Source: Brasenia schreberi (Eukaryota; Streptophyta; Magnoliopsida; Nymphaeales; Cabombaceae). Taken from it: a stretch of 64,000 nt of DNA. Positions 24,731 through 36,289 of this stretch are shown one piece after another (within the stretch, counting starts at the first letter, position 1; each line of letters starts with the position of its first letter). Made by a program: the position numbers and the translations under genes. Where the stretch lies: contig JAYKKT010000088.1 of assembly GCA_036023115.1 (NCBI GenBank), positions 3,437,001 to 3,501,000 on the forward strand. Direction: 5' to 3'. The notes under the pieces were generated by a model, which was not told where the DNA came from, did not search any database, and saw only the letters and a list, made by a program, of their open reading frames with translations.

Positions 24731-25353
24731 TGTTGAAAATGTGGATGCGCAACAGATAATCGATAATAGAAAACAAGAATACACGATGAAGAAGAAAACA
24801 TGGAGATCGGAGGAAGGGGGCGGACCTCCAATGGAGGCCACCCCCCCTTTTTCTCTCTCTTTCTTATTCACAGACTCTTAAACCCTAATAAACTTATCAT
24901 CCCTTATATAAGGAGTTATAAAACGTAAAAGGACCAAAATACCCCTAATACAGAAAATTACCAAAATGCCCCTACAGTTTCGGGCGAGTACAATAATACC
25001 TAGAAACATAAAACTAAAACAAAGACACTAGATAAACATATTCTTCAACAACCACTTGCAATTTGCTCTTTGGTATGTACCTACACCGTGCCACGCTTTC
25101 ATGCTTTGATACTCTAATATGTAGCTTCATATCTCCTCACAACCTTCTCTTTCTTTCTAAACACCACAACCATCTAACTCAATCTTATATGCTGCTGAAA
25201 GGGATGCTCGTACGAGGGAGTTGTTGAAAGTATTTGGACTAGATGGGCAAGTTGAGCTTCTTCCAGATTTCTCTGCTCCTTAAGAGGTTGCCGTGGAGAC
25301 AACGTTGGAGAGGATCTTTAAAACGCCGGAGAGACGATGCGAACATACACCTC

Positions 25354-25357
<4 letters not shown>

Positions 25358-25391
<34 letters not shown>
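25358..25391. repeat. (GA)n microsatellite
   Basis: A pure GA tract of about 34 bp immediately after the exon-like sequence, before the right inverted arm. Confidence 0.9.
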
Positions 25392-25395
<4 letters not shown>

Positions 25396-27121
25396 ATCCA
25401 CAAAGAAGATTGCATGCAAGGGACTGAGAGTATCATGTGGAGACAGAAAAACTTGGAACCAAAATGTTCATCGTTTCTCAGTGAATCTCGCCTTCTCTCT
25501 CTGCGCTTGAAGCTAAACCAAGTACACCTAAAATGTTTTCGTCCGAGAAATGATGGGAAAGGAAACTAGAAACAAATGAAGGGAGAATAACCTAATCTTT
25601 TTTCCCTCGCCGGAAATCTAGCAGGCCCGCCGTTTGTCTGCAGTCCCGACGATGAGCTGAGAGTTTGAGACGCACGATGAGAGAGATGCGCGAGACGTAG
25701 GATGAGAGAGATGCACGAGCAGCAAGATTGGGGAAAGACGCTAGATGAGAGAGATGCACGTGCAATAAGATTGGGGATTAGGATACGCGAAAGCTATTTA
25801 TATTTTTAGTTTTGGATAGGGTTGACCCATATTATTTATATTTTTAGTTTTGAATCGGGTTGACCCATATTATATATATGGGTCAACCCGATCCATTTAG
25901 TACTCGGTACCGGTACATGGCATACCCAAACTTGGGTACGCGTACCGGTATATGCACACGCATACCAGTATGCCATTCATGGTATGGGTACGTATTGGAT
26001 GTACCCATACACGTACTGGTATCCGATACATACTAGATATGGGTACGTCGCCCAAAAGGGCATACCCGTGCAACATAGTTGAAGCCTATAAACGCATTGA
26101 CTGCATCAAAAGATGAGAGTGGATGACATACAAAATGGGGTAGTTTCTGTGACTCTTTAATAATTATGTTTTATGTTTTTTTAATTTCTACTTTATATTT
26201 TTAAAGGTAGCTTTAAATAAGCCTCATTAATGACACTTAAGTAAATTAGTTATTTGTATTACCCCTTTTTTAAAGGGGTGAAAAGTGAAAAACCTATATG
26301 TTGTAGCCATTTTTGAATGAGATAGAAAGTGTACAGGGTGACTATTGTAGAAGGACAGTCGACTGACCCTTGGCCATAGAAAGTCTCTTGAATCTGAAAT
26401 ACACGTGCAATGGGATGTTTTTCTTTTGCACATGGTATCAGAGCCTCTTAAAGAAACATTCATATTCGTTGAAGCAACCAACATTGAAACATCATCAAGT
26501 ATATGTTATCTATGTTGAAGAGTCTATCGGTAATATCTGGACAACATCCTGTTGAAGAAACATTGTGGAAGAGTCTATCAATAATATCTGAACAGCATAA
26601 TGTTGAAGTTCCGTAGAATAAACATTGTGGCTTCATATCTGGAACCTTTATTTCATTCCCCACTAAGTACAAAACGACCGAATTGCCTCAGCTATCACAT
26701 GTCTTACTAGATCGCACAGATGTGGATGTCTATATTCTAGTAATTGTGTTATTGTCTATATCAACGATCTGTACTGTTGTGTGTATGAACATAAATTGCA
26801 TCTTGTGTGTCTCATCAAATAAACTACATTGTGTTGAAGAACAAATATTAATCTGCTGCATGTTAAGGTATAGATCTGAATACAAACAACATCGTGTAGA
26901 AACAACTTGATTGTGTTGAAGTATAGATATTACCTATACCTTGTTGAAGTTGAAGTAACAATCTGAGCACGTACTGGTGACGCCATTGAATTTGTTTTGG
27001 GACTATTGAACATTTTTCTGTCAAGAACATATACAAGTTATGGAAAGAAGGATGAAAAAGGACCTGCAATCAACCACATGTGATAATGCATAGAAACTAG
27101 AACCATCACAAATATTCGTTT

Positions 27122-28180
27122 GGAAGGGAGAAATTATAAAGAATGAGCTGGATCAATTGAGCTTGTCCTACGTTCTCAAGGAAAGCTATCAATTATTAAA
27201 CAAACTACGTTCTCGAGGAAAGCTATCAATTATTAAACAAACTCATTCACAACCAGATGAAGACAATGCAGATTTTGAGAGATGGTTCAAGGATGCTTTG
27301 GTAAGCTCATTGCTTATTCAATCAATGAATCAATCCATTAGCAAAACGTTTATATATATGAAATCGACGACAGAAATTTGGATTGCATATTTCATGCAAA
27401 GAAATATTGCTAAAGAGTATGAGATAATTGAGAGAATAAGGAAATGTCATCAAGGAACTAGATTGGTAAGTGAGTATTACGGAGAATTACGGGAACTGTG
27501 GAACGAACAAAGATATATCGTAGAAAATAAGTATAGCCACTCTGTAAAAGAGAGAACTGCAGATGGTGAAATTCGAAAAGTGTTTGATCTACTCTGGGAA
27601 TCTCACCTGAATATGAATCAATAAAGTTGAATATTCTCAGCAAGGAAGAACTACCATCACTAGGAACAATATATTCTCTCTTATTAAGAGAGAAAGATCA
27701 AAAAATTTAAAGAAAGGAGAACAAATTTATGCTTTGAAATTTGCATTTGCTGGTAGAGGTAACACTAATTATCAGAAAGGTAGAGATTAAGTCAGAGGTC
27801 GTGGAGGAGGAAGATTTCAAAGTTATAAAGATAAGAACAAGCTACAATGTACTCATTTTGGAAAAAGAAGACACACGAGAACATTGCTGGAAAATTATTG
27901 AAAAATCAGCAGAGTATAAGAATTATGGCATGTGGCAGTTACATATGAGAAAGAAAAAGTTGAACCAAGTCCTATAGATGAAATGGTTTAATCGAAGAGA
28001 CAACTTGCAAAAATAGAAACACGATTGTGTGACTAGCCTTCGACCTCTTCATCAAAAATTTGAAATAAGCCCTCCTACCCCCTACAATATCAGTGGTAAC
28101 TTCTTTGGTAAAAATTTTATTTGTTCCAATTACTAGGTAATTGATTTTGGGGCTATCGATCATATGGTAGAAGATAAGTT
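27122..28180 (+). pseudogene. Copia gag, zinc knuckle and protease remains
   Basis: A frame at 27157-27624 encodes a UBN2/Retrotran_gag-type segment (DEDNADFERWFKDALVSSLL, STTEIWIAYFMQR, LRELWNEQRY). A zinc-knuckle relic follows at about 27832-27890 (CTHFGKRRHTREHCW), with Phe in place of its second Cys. Near 28136, VIDFGAIDHMV is a decayed aspartic-protease motif in which the catalytic D-S/T-G triad has become D-F-G. All three defects would stop normal particle maturation. Confidence 0.8.
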
Positions 28181-28408
28181 AGCTTTATAAAATATGAAGT
28201 TACCCCAATACCTCAGTATATAAGGGTGGCAAACGGTTCCTTGATTCCAATAGAAGGAAAGGAAGTAATTGAAGGGAAAAATCTTAAGCTTAATTCAGTG
28301 ATATATATTCTCAAATTTTCAGTAAATCTATTTTATGTAAATTCCTTGGTTAGAGATATGAATTGTTAAATCACTTTTTCTCTATCCGGTTGTGTTTTTA
28401 AGGATCCG

Positions 28409-29314
28409 ATGACAGAAAGAACCTTTGGACGTGGTGAACTAAGTAATGGGTTGTATCTACTTCTCGGACCACATACTGCAATAAAGAGGAGTGTATTAGC
28501 AATCACTCTTGCAGAAGAAGAGATAAGACTTTGGTATAGTTGGTTAGGTCATTTATCTGTGTCTAAACTTCATGAATTTGTTTCTTTTATAATCCCAAGA
28601 GATTTAGTTATTCAATGTGATATATGTCAAAGGGCTAAACATAATGGAGCTTCGTTTTCTAGTAGTGATTTTAAGTCGTCAGTTCCATTTGAGTTAATTC
28701 ATTCAGATATATGGGGTCCATGTTTGATATCCTCTTTGGAAAATTTTAAATACTTTGTTACTTTTATTAATGATTATTTCAGACTTACCTTTGTTTATCT
28801 TATCAAATCCAAATCAGAAGTATCATTGATTTTTCCTATGGTTCACAGTCACATTAAGACTCAGTTTGGGTACACTATTAAGACCATTAGATCTGATAAT
28901 GATGGTGAATTTTGTAATTCTAAGTTGGAGTCATATCTACAAAGTCATGATATTCTTCATCGGACTTTCTGTGTGTATACTTCACAACAAAATGGAGTTA
29001 CTGAACAAAAAAATAGACACATTTTGGAAATTGCACGAACCCTCCTTCTTAAACATGGTGTTCCTAAATATTTATGGCTTGAAGTTGTACTTACAACAGT
29101 GTATCTCATAAATAGACTTTCTTCTGTGGTTCTTGATGGAAAATCTCCATTGAACTTAATCAAGCTTGAAACTAATCCATTTCATCTTATTCCTAGAGTA
29201 TTTGGATGTGTTTGTTATGTTCATATTTATAGTCAATTTGAGATAAACTCGATCCAAGGACGGTCAAATGTGTTTTCGTTGGATATTCCTATGAAAAGAA
29301 GTGAAAAAAAATGA
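28409..29314 (+). pseudogene. Copia GAG-pre-integrase and integrase fragment
   Basis: This 301-codon open frame starts with the pre-integrase His-Cys region (WYSWLGHLSVSKLHE, CDICQRAKHN). The integrase core follows, with the DDE residues visible in HSDIWGP, IRSDNDGEFCN and QQNGVTEQKNRH. The motif after the glutamate reads TEQKNR where most Copia elements have AERKNR. This is the best-preserved part of the element, but it is cut off from gag and RT by stops. Confidence 0.88.
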
Positions 29315-29356
29315 TATGTTTGCTATGACACTAATTCTCATAGGAAATATATTTCT

Positions 29357-31330
29357 ATGGATATAACATTCTTTGAAACCTCTTCCTTTTTAAAAAATTC
29401 TACCGACTCTTCAAATTCTATCATTGAAGAAATTGTTCTTCCAATGAACATAACTAGTGATGAAACATATGAAGATTACTCCATTACAAAAAATGATCAA
29501 CATCAAGAAGAAAAGGAGATGCAAGTGTATAAAAGGGGGATTAAAAATATAATCATAACCAATTCTATAGACAACACGAACCAAGGGGAAGAACCTTCTT
29601 CAGATTGTCTTGAAACTTTCGAAGAAGCACGCATTGATGATTTGGATGTCCCTATAGCTCTTTGAAAAGGAAAGAGATTGTGTGGTAAGTATCCGATTTT
29701 ACAATTTATCTCTTATAATCAGTTATCATCTAGTTATCAGAATTTTGTGTTAAAAACTGAATTACATCAAGTTCTTAAAAATTTTCATGAAGCATCACAA
29801 CATAAATATTGGATAGAAGCTATGAAATCTGAACTTCAGACACTTAAAAAGAATCAAACATGGGAATTGGTGGATTGCTGAGAAGGAAAGACAACGAGTA
29901 GAATTAGCAAATGGGTGTTTACCCATTAAATATAGGTCGAGGATGGATCAGCAGAGATACAAAGCTCGATTGGTTGCCAAAGGTTTTACTCGAACCTATG
30001 GCATTGATTACTTAGAGATTTTTTGCACCATGACCTGCAAAGTTGAACACTATCGGAGTATTATCTCTTCCTGAGCACAATTATGAACTCGGGCGGCTTT
30101 ACAACAATAGGATGTGAAGAATGCATTTTTAAATGGTTGATTTGGAGGAGGAAGTGTATATGGAATGTTCCCCTTTAGTTTTGAAGAGACGGTTCAATCG
30201 ATAAGTGTATAGTGCGAAAAATCTCTTGTATTAGTCGAGCAATCACCAAGAGCTTGGTTTGAGAAATTCATTAATTTTATCAAGAATCATGAGGCTACAC
30301 ACGGGGACAAGGGATCATACGGTCGGTATGTTTGTAAGGCACTTCGGTTGAAGGGAAAAATTATTGTACTAATTGTATATGTGGATGACATAATTCTGAC
30401 TTCGGAGATGATTTGTCGAAGAAATGCAGATTCTTGAAATAAAATCTCTCTGCAGGCAGTTTAAGATAAAGGATTTAGGATCCTTAAGATACTTTCTTGG
30501 GATGAGATTTTGCAAGATCAAGAAAGAGAATTGTTGTCTCTCCAAGAAAGTCGTCCTTGACCTTTTACAAAGAACTAAAGCATGACAAAGGTGTAGGTCG
30601 GCATGAGTACTCCATATGATCCTACACTGAAACTTGGAGATTAGTGAGAAGATGCTGAGTTGAACTTACCGTGGATACTTCTCTATGTTATCAAAGGCTT
30701 GTTCAAGGAAAAGTTAATCTACTTATCACACACACGACCTATAGGATATTACTTTGGCGATGAAAGCTGTAGTAGAGTCGGTTTATGGTACATTCACCTT
30801 ATGAAGAACATCTTGCAAGGCAAGATTCGTAGCATATCCTAAGATATTTGAAACACCAGAAAAAGATTTATTTAAGAGAAATGGAGGTGTGTACGAGGTA
30901 TACACTTATGTTGACTATGCTGATCACCAATGGATAGAAGATCAACCACAAGAGAATGTACTTTTCGAGGAAATTTGGTGACTTGGAGGGGAGTAAAAAC
31001 AAATGTAGCAATGATCTAGTGTGAGGCAAAATTGTGAAAGGCGACACAAGGTGCTAACTACTGGCTTGCTAAAGATTGCTCTGAAGATTGGAAATTGGTC
31101 TATTTTCAAAGAATTCTACTCTTATATTTTGTGATAGCAAAGCAGTAATATGGATAGCCTCTAATCCGGTATATCACGAGAGAACAAAACATATTGAAAT
31201 TGATTGTCACTTTATAAGGGACAACATATATACTAAAGAATTTTAGCTTGAACATGTAAGGTCAGAGAGTCAATATGCTGACATGCTCACTAAGGCACTT
31301 AACAGAAATCTACTAGCAAGTTAGGTGTAA
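29357..31330 (+). pseudogene. Copia reverse transcriptase and RNase H remains
   Basis: Pieces in different frames include WIEAMKSELQTLKKNQTWEL (29814-29880), RYKARLVAKGFTRTYGIDY (about 29960), the YVDD catalytic box as VYVDDIILTS (about 30376), GSLRYFLGMRF (about 30480), and RNase H remains ending ADMLTKALNRN (about 31270-31310). Frequent stops and frameshifts show long inactivity. Confidence 0.85.
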
Positions 31331-31734
31331 CATCCATCTTTCACCCAACTTGAGGGGGAGTGTTAAGCCTATGAACGCATTGACTGCATCAAAAGATAAG
31401 AGTGCATGACATGCAAAATGGGGCAGTTTTTGTGGCTCTTCATTAATTTTGTTTTATATTAATTTTTTTTTATGTTTCTTTAACTTTTACTTTATGTTTT
31501 TAAAGGTAACTTTAAATAAGCTTCATTAATGGCATTTAGGTAAATTAGTTTTTTGTATTACTGTTATTTAAAGGAGTGAAAACCCTATCTGTCGTAGATG
31601 TTTTTAAATGAGATAGAAAGTGTTCAGGGCGGTGGCTATATAGAGACAACCGACTGCTCCTTGGTCATCTTTTCAAGTCTATTGAATCTGAAATACACGT
31701 GGAGTGATATGTTTTTCTTTTGCACACTGGTTGC

Positions 31735-33285
31735 AACCGTTGATATCAAAGTAGATGGAAAAGTTATTCTCATAAGCTATTTAAGGAAGGCATAGATATT
31801 AATATTAGTATATGAGAGTTAACCAACTTAGAAGTATATATAAAACCATGCAATATTCTTAAAGAAGTATAGAGAATCTTACAAGAGACAAATATCACTT
31901 GGCTTACAAAATGATCTAATGAAATATGGAAAAACTGAAAGATGCATAAGGAATAGAAGAATACCATAGTTATACCCATATAAAAGACCAAGAGAGTTAT
32001 TCAAAATTGTGTAAATTATCTTCTTATCAAGTTGATAAGCCATACACTCAAATTATAGGAAAGAATTATTAGACGAAGGTTGAGAGAAGTATTGAGTATA
32101 ATTGAGAACCAATTTGGATTCATACTTGCTATGAAGATCTACTACCGAGGCTATTCACTTATTGAGATGTCTTATGAAACATTTTAGAGGGAAAGAAGAC
32201 TTTGATGTGATATTTACTGATTTAGGGAGAAAAACTTAGAATAGAGTACCAAGAGATATTCTTTGGAGAAGCTTAAAAGAGAGGTATCCCATTGACGTAC
32301 ACTAATTTATAACAAATATATATATGATGGTGTACAAACATGTGTGAGGATCCATGTATATGATAGTGCACAATCATATGTGAGGATTCATGTGCATGAT
32401 AGTATAGAAACATGTGTGAGCAGTCATGAAGAAATTATGGATTTCTTTGAAAATATTTGATTACATCAAGGATCAACTTTAAGTCTTTATTTATTTATTT
32501 TGGCTATTGATGAGTTAACCAAGCATATTCAAGATGAAGTACCGTGGTATATGTTATTCGTGGATGATATTGTATTACTTGAAAATGGAACTATTAGGAG
32601 AAATATTAAAAAATAAAAGCTTTCAACTTAGTAGAACAAAAACAGAATATATGAAATGCAAGTTAGGTCAATTGCTTGCTAAATATGATATGAACATTAA
32701 GATTGATACACGTGACATCCCTCAATAGGAAAGTTCTAAGTACGTAGGATAAGATTTTCAAAGTAATGAAAAAATTGATAGAGATGTCACATATAGAATT
32801 AATGGAGGTTGGTTAAGATGAAAAGATGCATCTAGTATTTTATGTGACAAGAAGAAACCATTAAAATTGAAAGGTAAAGTTATAGGGCAACAACTAAACC
32901 TGTTATGATATATAGTGCTTAAGTGTTGGGTGGTTCATGATTAAAATGTGCAAAAGATATTCATGGCAGAAATGAAGACATTGAAATGGATGTGTGCACA
33001 AGGGAAAACCGTATTGCTAATGAGGTTATCAAGGACAATTTGGAAGTGCATCAATGAATAATAAAATGAGAAAAGATTGTTTGAGATGGTTTAGACATTC
33101 GAGAAGATAATCTAAAGAAGATCCAATAAGAAGATGTGAGAAACAAGATGGTGAAGATGTTAAAGAAGAAGAGGAAGACCATAAAAGTGTTGAAAAGAAA
33201 CAATAAAGAATGACCTAACTTTTGTTAACCTTTAACATGGCATAGGATCGAACCTTATAGAAACAAAGAATCCATGTAGCCAACC
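31735..33285 (+). mobile_element. Degenerate RTE-type LINE fragment
   Basis: It aligns by eye with the 3' two-thirds of the LINE at 6730-9118 (e.g. 'cattttagagggaaagaaga', 'gatgagttaacc', 'tatgttattcgtggatgatatt', giving the VDDI of the RT box near 32560). Near 33280 the LINE tail is replaced by a (GT)n tract. No intact ORF remains. The Copia 3' LTR ends eight bases before it. Confidence 0.75.
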
Positions 33286-35408
33286 CTGTGTGTGTTTTTG
33301 TGTGTGTGTGTGTGTGCATATTGGCACAAAATATGGAGTTATGGGAGGGGAGCAGTTCATTTAAAGCTCTCAGACAGGGTATGGAGTCGACTGGATTTTG
33401 TTGGGTCCGCATCTTGGTCTGCTGGGTCCAGAATTCTGCAAGGGCTATACAATTCCCTTCTTTAAAAATTTTGGGGTCCTACTGCCCCTTTCAACCTTCG
33501 ACCTGCTTGTGAGCAAATCCTAGATGTAAACTGTAGTTCCGAATTTGCTTGACTACCTTACTATGTTTTGCGTATGATGGATGCATTCTTTTTTGCTATT
33601 CTGCCGACAGAGAAACAAATGAAAAGCCTCTTCTACCTCTTGTTCTTACATTAGTCTGGTAAGGCCTCTGATCATTTTTGGCTTATGACTGAAGACTTGT
33701 TTCTTTGATTCTTTTTCTTAATTTTTTTGTTTTAAAGATATTACTGAACATATTCCATAATCTTTCTCCATGCTTGCTTACAGTGTTCAAATGCGGGTGT
33801 AAGTGGATCGGGTAAAATACCTTGGTTGAAGAATTGAATCAATTAGGCCTTGCTTGACTTGATGAATGGGGTTGAGTCGGTCCCAAAACTTGATTCTTTT
33901 TCAAAGGCAAATAAGTTCTTAGGTGTAATTTACAGACCCAATGACCTTTCCCAAGATTGTCCCATTGAATACACACTTGAACCAACCATTACCTAAATAC
34001 CTGTTAAACCTGGACTGATTTGTGGTAAGACCAGTTTATATTTGCCTTCTAATAATCTGAATCTACATGGATTCAAAATGATTCACAAACAAACAAATAG
34101 GTATCAAATTAATCTTATATTCATGCCAATTGGAAAACAGTATACTTGCTTATTCCTCTTACCTTGTCAAGTTCTTCTCTGTATCTGTATTGAACGTTAA
34201 TTTCCCTTGATATTTTTGCCTCTTTGATTGGTGATGTTTCCCAGTCAAGTTCTACACTTGTATCTTCTTTAAGCAAAGTACTTTTTAATACCTGAACTAA
34301 ATCAAACCCAAAATTATCAGTGGTCGAATTTTCTTATGCCTGCACTGGTTATTAATCAGACCTTGAAGTGAAACCTCACTTTTATCCAAGCGTAATTTCC
34401 TGCCCTGGAGAGTGCATCTGAGATTGTTTATGCTTGATGGACTTGCAGAAACTTCTTCTGAATAGGTCTGAAAATAGACCCTAGACCAAGCCTCATTTTG
34501 TAATTTGGATTAGTTTTACAAACCTGAACGAAAAGCTGGGGCTTGACAACCAATCCACTTACACCTGTAGGCTTGAACTTGGCTGTCAGCTTCAGAACTG
34601 ATAATGCTGAACGGTTTTGCGGTTTTTGCAGGGTAAAGAGGCTAGACTCTTCTGGTGTATAGATATCACTAACCTTTGAAGAACAAATTGTAACATGTTA
34701 TAGGATATTCGCCTTTCTCAGATAATGTATGTGACAACCTTCAAAGTATAATCATGATGTCATACGCATTTCGTTGTTGGTACTCTTGGAATATCTTACA
34801 AACATAATTCCTTTGGTTTTCTCCAATCTTTAAATAATTTTGGCGAAATTTGGCAGAAAATGTATATTATGTTAGGACTCCACTATAAACCTGGCTTGCA
34901 TATTAATGGTGGATGTTGCTTTATTCAAAGTCAATGTTGTGATAAATTGTTTCTGCAAAATGTGGTTTGGTACAGAAAGACTTGGAATCTTGCTGTAGAT
35001 GGGTTGGTGTTAGGTCATACAACTTTTATAAGCTGTACTAAGTTTCAATCACTCTGTTGTTCACCCAAAGAAACCAAACTTAATGATTCTCTCACTATGT
35101 GAAGCAGATCATGACAAACCATGTTCATATAGGCATTTCTCCATTTCCTAATTTTTTGAGATTTATTGTTTCCACTTCCCTAATTTTTTCGAGGTTTGTT
35201 GTTTCCCCTGTCCTGTTTCGGGTTTTGGTTCCATGCAGCATAGTAATGCCTTCTTTTGATGATAATGTGTTCCAGTCCATCCACATGAATTTAACAGTTC
35301 CACCAGGATGTACCCAGTCTCATCTAAGTATTATACCTGGAGAACTGATGAATTTAAAGTTACAGCTGTTTATCTACAAATTGTGAAAGGGAAAGTTGTA
35401 TATGCATG

Positions 35409-35441
<33 letters not shown>

Positions 35442-35484
35442 ATGCATGCATATGTGTGTGTGTGAGAGAGAGAGAGAGAAAGAG
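33286..35484. other. Intergenic, no confident gene
   Basis: A (GT)n tract at 33288-33318 opens the stretch. It continues as diverged AT-rich sequence with many 'aacctgaac/gacctgaa' motifs (34000-34600), reminiscent of old MITEs. A plus-strand frame around 35210-35386 (VMPSFDDNVFQSIHMNLTVPP) follows a plausible AG and could be an exon relic, but I recognise no family. A GT/GA microsatellite lies at 35414-35485. Confidence 0.4.
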
Positions 35485-35580
35485 AGTTGCCCCATAGTGG
35501 TTGTAGCTCATCTAGCAAGAGGTCAGCTTTGAACCTGTAGATCCTGAGTTCGATACCCGCAATGTAAATCTGGTAACGGT
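35485..35580 (+). mobile_element. tRNA-derived SINE head
   Basis: 'tggttgtagctcatctagca' resembles a pol III box A, and 'gagttcgatacccgc' about 35 bases later resembles box B. The piece cannot fold into a normal tRNA cloverleaf with intact stems. The sequence continues into non-tRNA DNA, as expected of a SINE. Confidence 0.6.
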
Positions 35581-36084
35581 CTGTCTAAGCCTTAACTTTG
35601 CAATAAGCATATGAAAGGGACATGGACCCAGAATTGTCTTGGTCATTGACACAACCAAATAAACAAGAACCGAGCTCAATATGTGTCAACTCAAGAGTGG
35701 TGATTTTACCGGAGTTCACAGACTTACCCAAACCCGACCTTGAAAGTGGGTTTGGTCATCCTAGATCCGCTCCGGGTCAACCCTACGTATTCATACTTCA
35801 ATATGTATATGTGTGCATATATATAGGGATCATAATCGTGTCATCCCGAACTCAACCAGGTCAGTTCTGGGTTTAAGAATGGGCCGGCTAAGGTTTATGC
35901 TCAATTTACAATTATCGACCTTAAGAGTCTTTAGTTTCAACCAAAAACAAGGAAAATATGAGTTTGCTTATTAAGCCTTAAGGAGTACTTCACTTAAAAT
36001 TAAATTCTTTTGCTGGTGAAAAAACAATGGATCTTAGAGAACTCGGAAGAGCGTAATAGTAATAATAGGACAGGTGACCCTAGA

Positions 36085-36205
36085 CGGACCCGAGCCCTTG
36101 GTTTGGCAAGCTGGACAGGCTTAACCAAGATGCACACTCGAGTATCGAACTCATGACCTTTTGTTGAAGAGTTAACTCCCGAGCCAGTGAGCTCTGCCCC
36201 TTCAA
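36085..36205 (-). mobile_element. tRNA-derived SINE head (minus)
   Basis: On the minus strand it contains 'gagctcactggctcgggag' (box A-like) followed by 'catgagttcgatactcgag' (box B-like). Same class as the elements at 35485 and 39003, but more diverged. Confidence 0.55.
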
Positions 36206-36289
36206 GGCATAGTTAATGGATTTTTGTTGAATTGAGCTCAAAATTCATCATCAAAGGTGGGCATTAAAGCAAGTTGAGTCATCTAAGTC

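Larger units (their letters stand above)
20954..25050 (-). mobile_element. Non-autonomous LTR retrotransposon (4.1 kb), minus orientation
   Basis: Two 320 bp LTRs (20954-21273 and 24731-25050) begin TGTTG and end CAACA. A primer site complementary to initiator tRNA-Met (TGGTATCAGAGC on the minus strand, 24730-24719) abuts the right LTR. A purine tract (CAACTTGAGGGGGGG on minus, 21288-21274) abuts the left LTR. Flanks are gccac and accac, a 4/5 match for a 5 bp target duplication. The 3.46 kb interior has no recognisable gag or pol, so mobility would depend on another element. LTR similarity is high, so insertion is fairly recent compared with the Copia elements nearby. It interrupts exon-like sequence between His and Leu codons. 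Confidence 0.9.
20659..25360 (+). pseudogene. Gene-fragment exons 4 and 5, with duplication, LTR insertion and a stop
   Basis: After AG at 20658, codons read DLWYGSEGGSIKLCPWEAIAKAL, then VERSYFDLRNQATVDGE, LPAGDVRFMLADTCRAKVSGGGH. A 59 bp tandem duplication (20702-20819) shifts the frame in the middle. The LTR element at 20954-25050 interrupts after the His codon, and the exon resumes LQFALW and ends at a GT donor (25073-25074). A second exon after AG near 25196 (DARTRELLKVFGLDGQVELLPDFSAP) joins in phase. It meets TAA at about 25280, after which the same frame reads on (EVAVETTLERIFKTPERRC), so the stop looks premature. I do not recognise the protein. Exon 4 needs an incoming phase that exon 3 of the upstream gene does not supply, so it may be a captured fragment of another gene, or an intermediate exon has been lost. 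Confidence 0.55.
19789..26078. mobile_element. Inverted-repeat element with about 300 bp arms enclosing gene fragments
   Basis: The left arm (from 19789, 'ctatgttgcacgggtacgtc', to about 20120) is repeated in inverse orientation on the right (about 25700 to 26078, 'gacgtacccatat...gcccgtgcaacatag'). The arms share the terminal motif, GGTACG-rich subterminal DNA, a 'gggttgacccat' block, and 'ctaatccccaatctt' and 'gcacgtgcat' blocks in the same order. Between them lie exon-like sequence (20659-20953 and 25056-25360) and a nested LTR element. Without that LTR element the structure would be about 2.2 kb. Flanks show no matching target duplication. Interpretations are a DNA transposon that captured gene fragments, or two oppositely oriented insertions in introns of one gene. 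Confidence 0.55.
26077..31726 (+). mobile_element. Copia LTR retrotransposon (5.65 kb), degenerate
   Basis: The 5' LTR (about 26077-26432) and 3' LTR (31361-31726, 366 bp) share 'ttaagcctatgaacgcattg...cttttgcaca'. The primer site TGGTATCAGAGC (initiator tRNA-Met) is at 26433-26444. The purine tract 'acttgagggggag' precedes the 3' LTR. Internal order is gag, zinc knuckle, protease, integrase, RT and RNase H, which defines Copia. The frame is broken many times. The first bases of the 5' LTR overlap the end of the inverted-repeat element. The right flank is a LINE and no target duplication is seen, so the left junction has been rearranged. Confidence 0.9.

Noticed and set aside
33215..33512. 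Short frames around the (GT)n tract
   Set aside because: They are low-complexity and LINE-tail translations (HTHTHTKTHT) without support as genes.
35099..35386. Exon-like frame VMPSFDDNVFQSIHMNLTVPP
   Set aside because: It is plausible as a relic, but there is no recognised family, no matching neighbouring exon, and an alternative frame across the same bases is equally open. It is mentioned only within the intergenic entry.
35485..35580. Functional tRNA gene
   Set aside because: Box A and box B motifs are present, but the acceptor and anticodon stems do not pair and no clear anticodon loop is seen. A SINE head is the better call.
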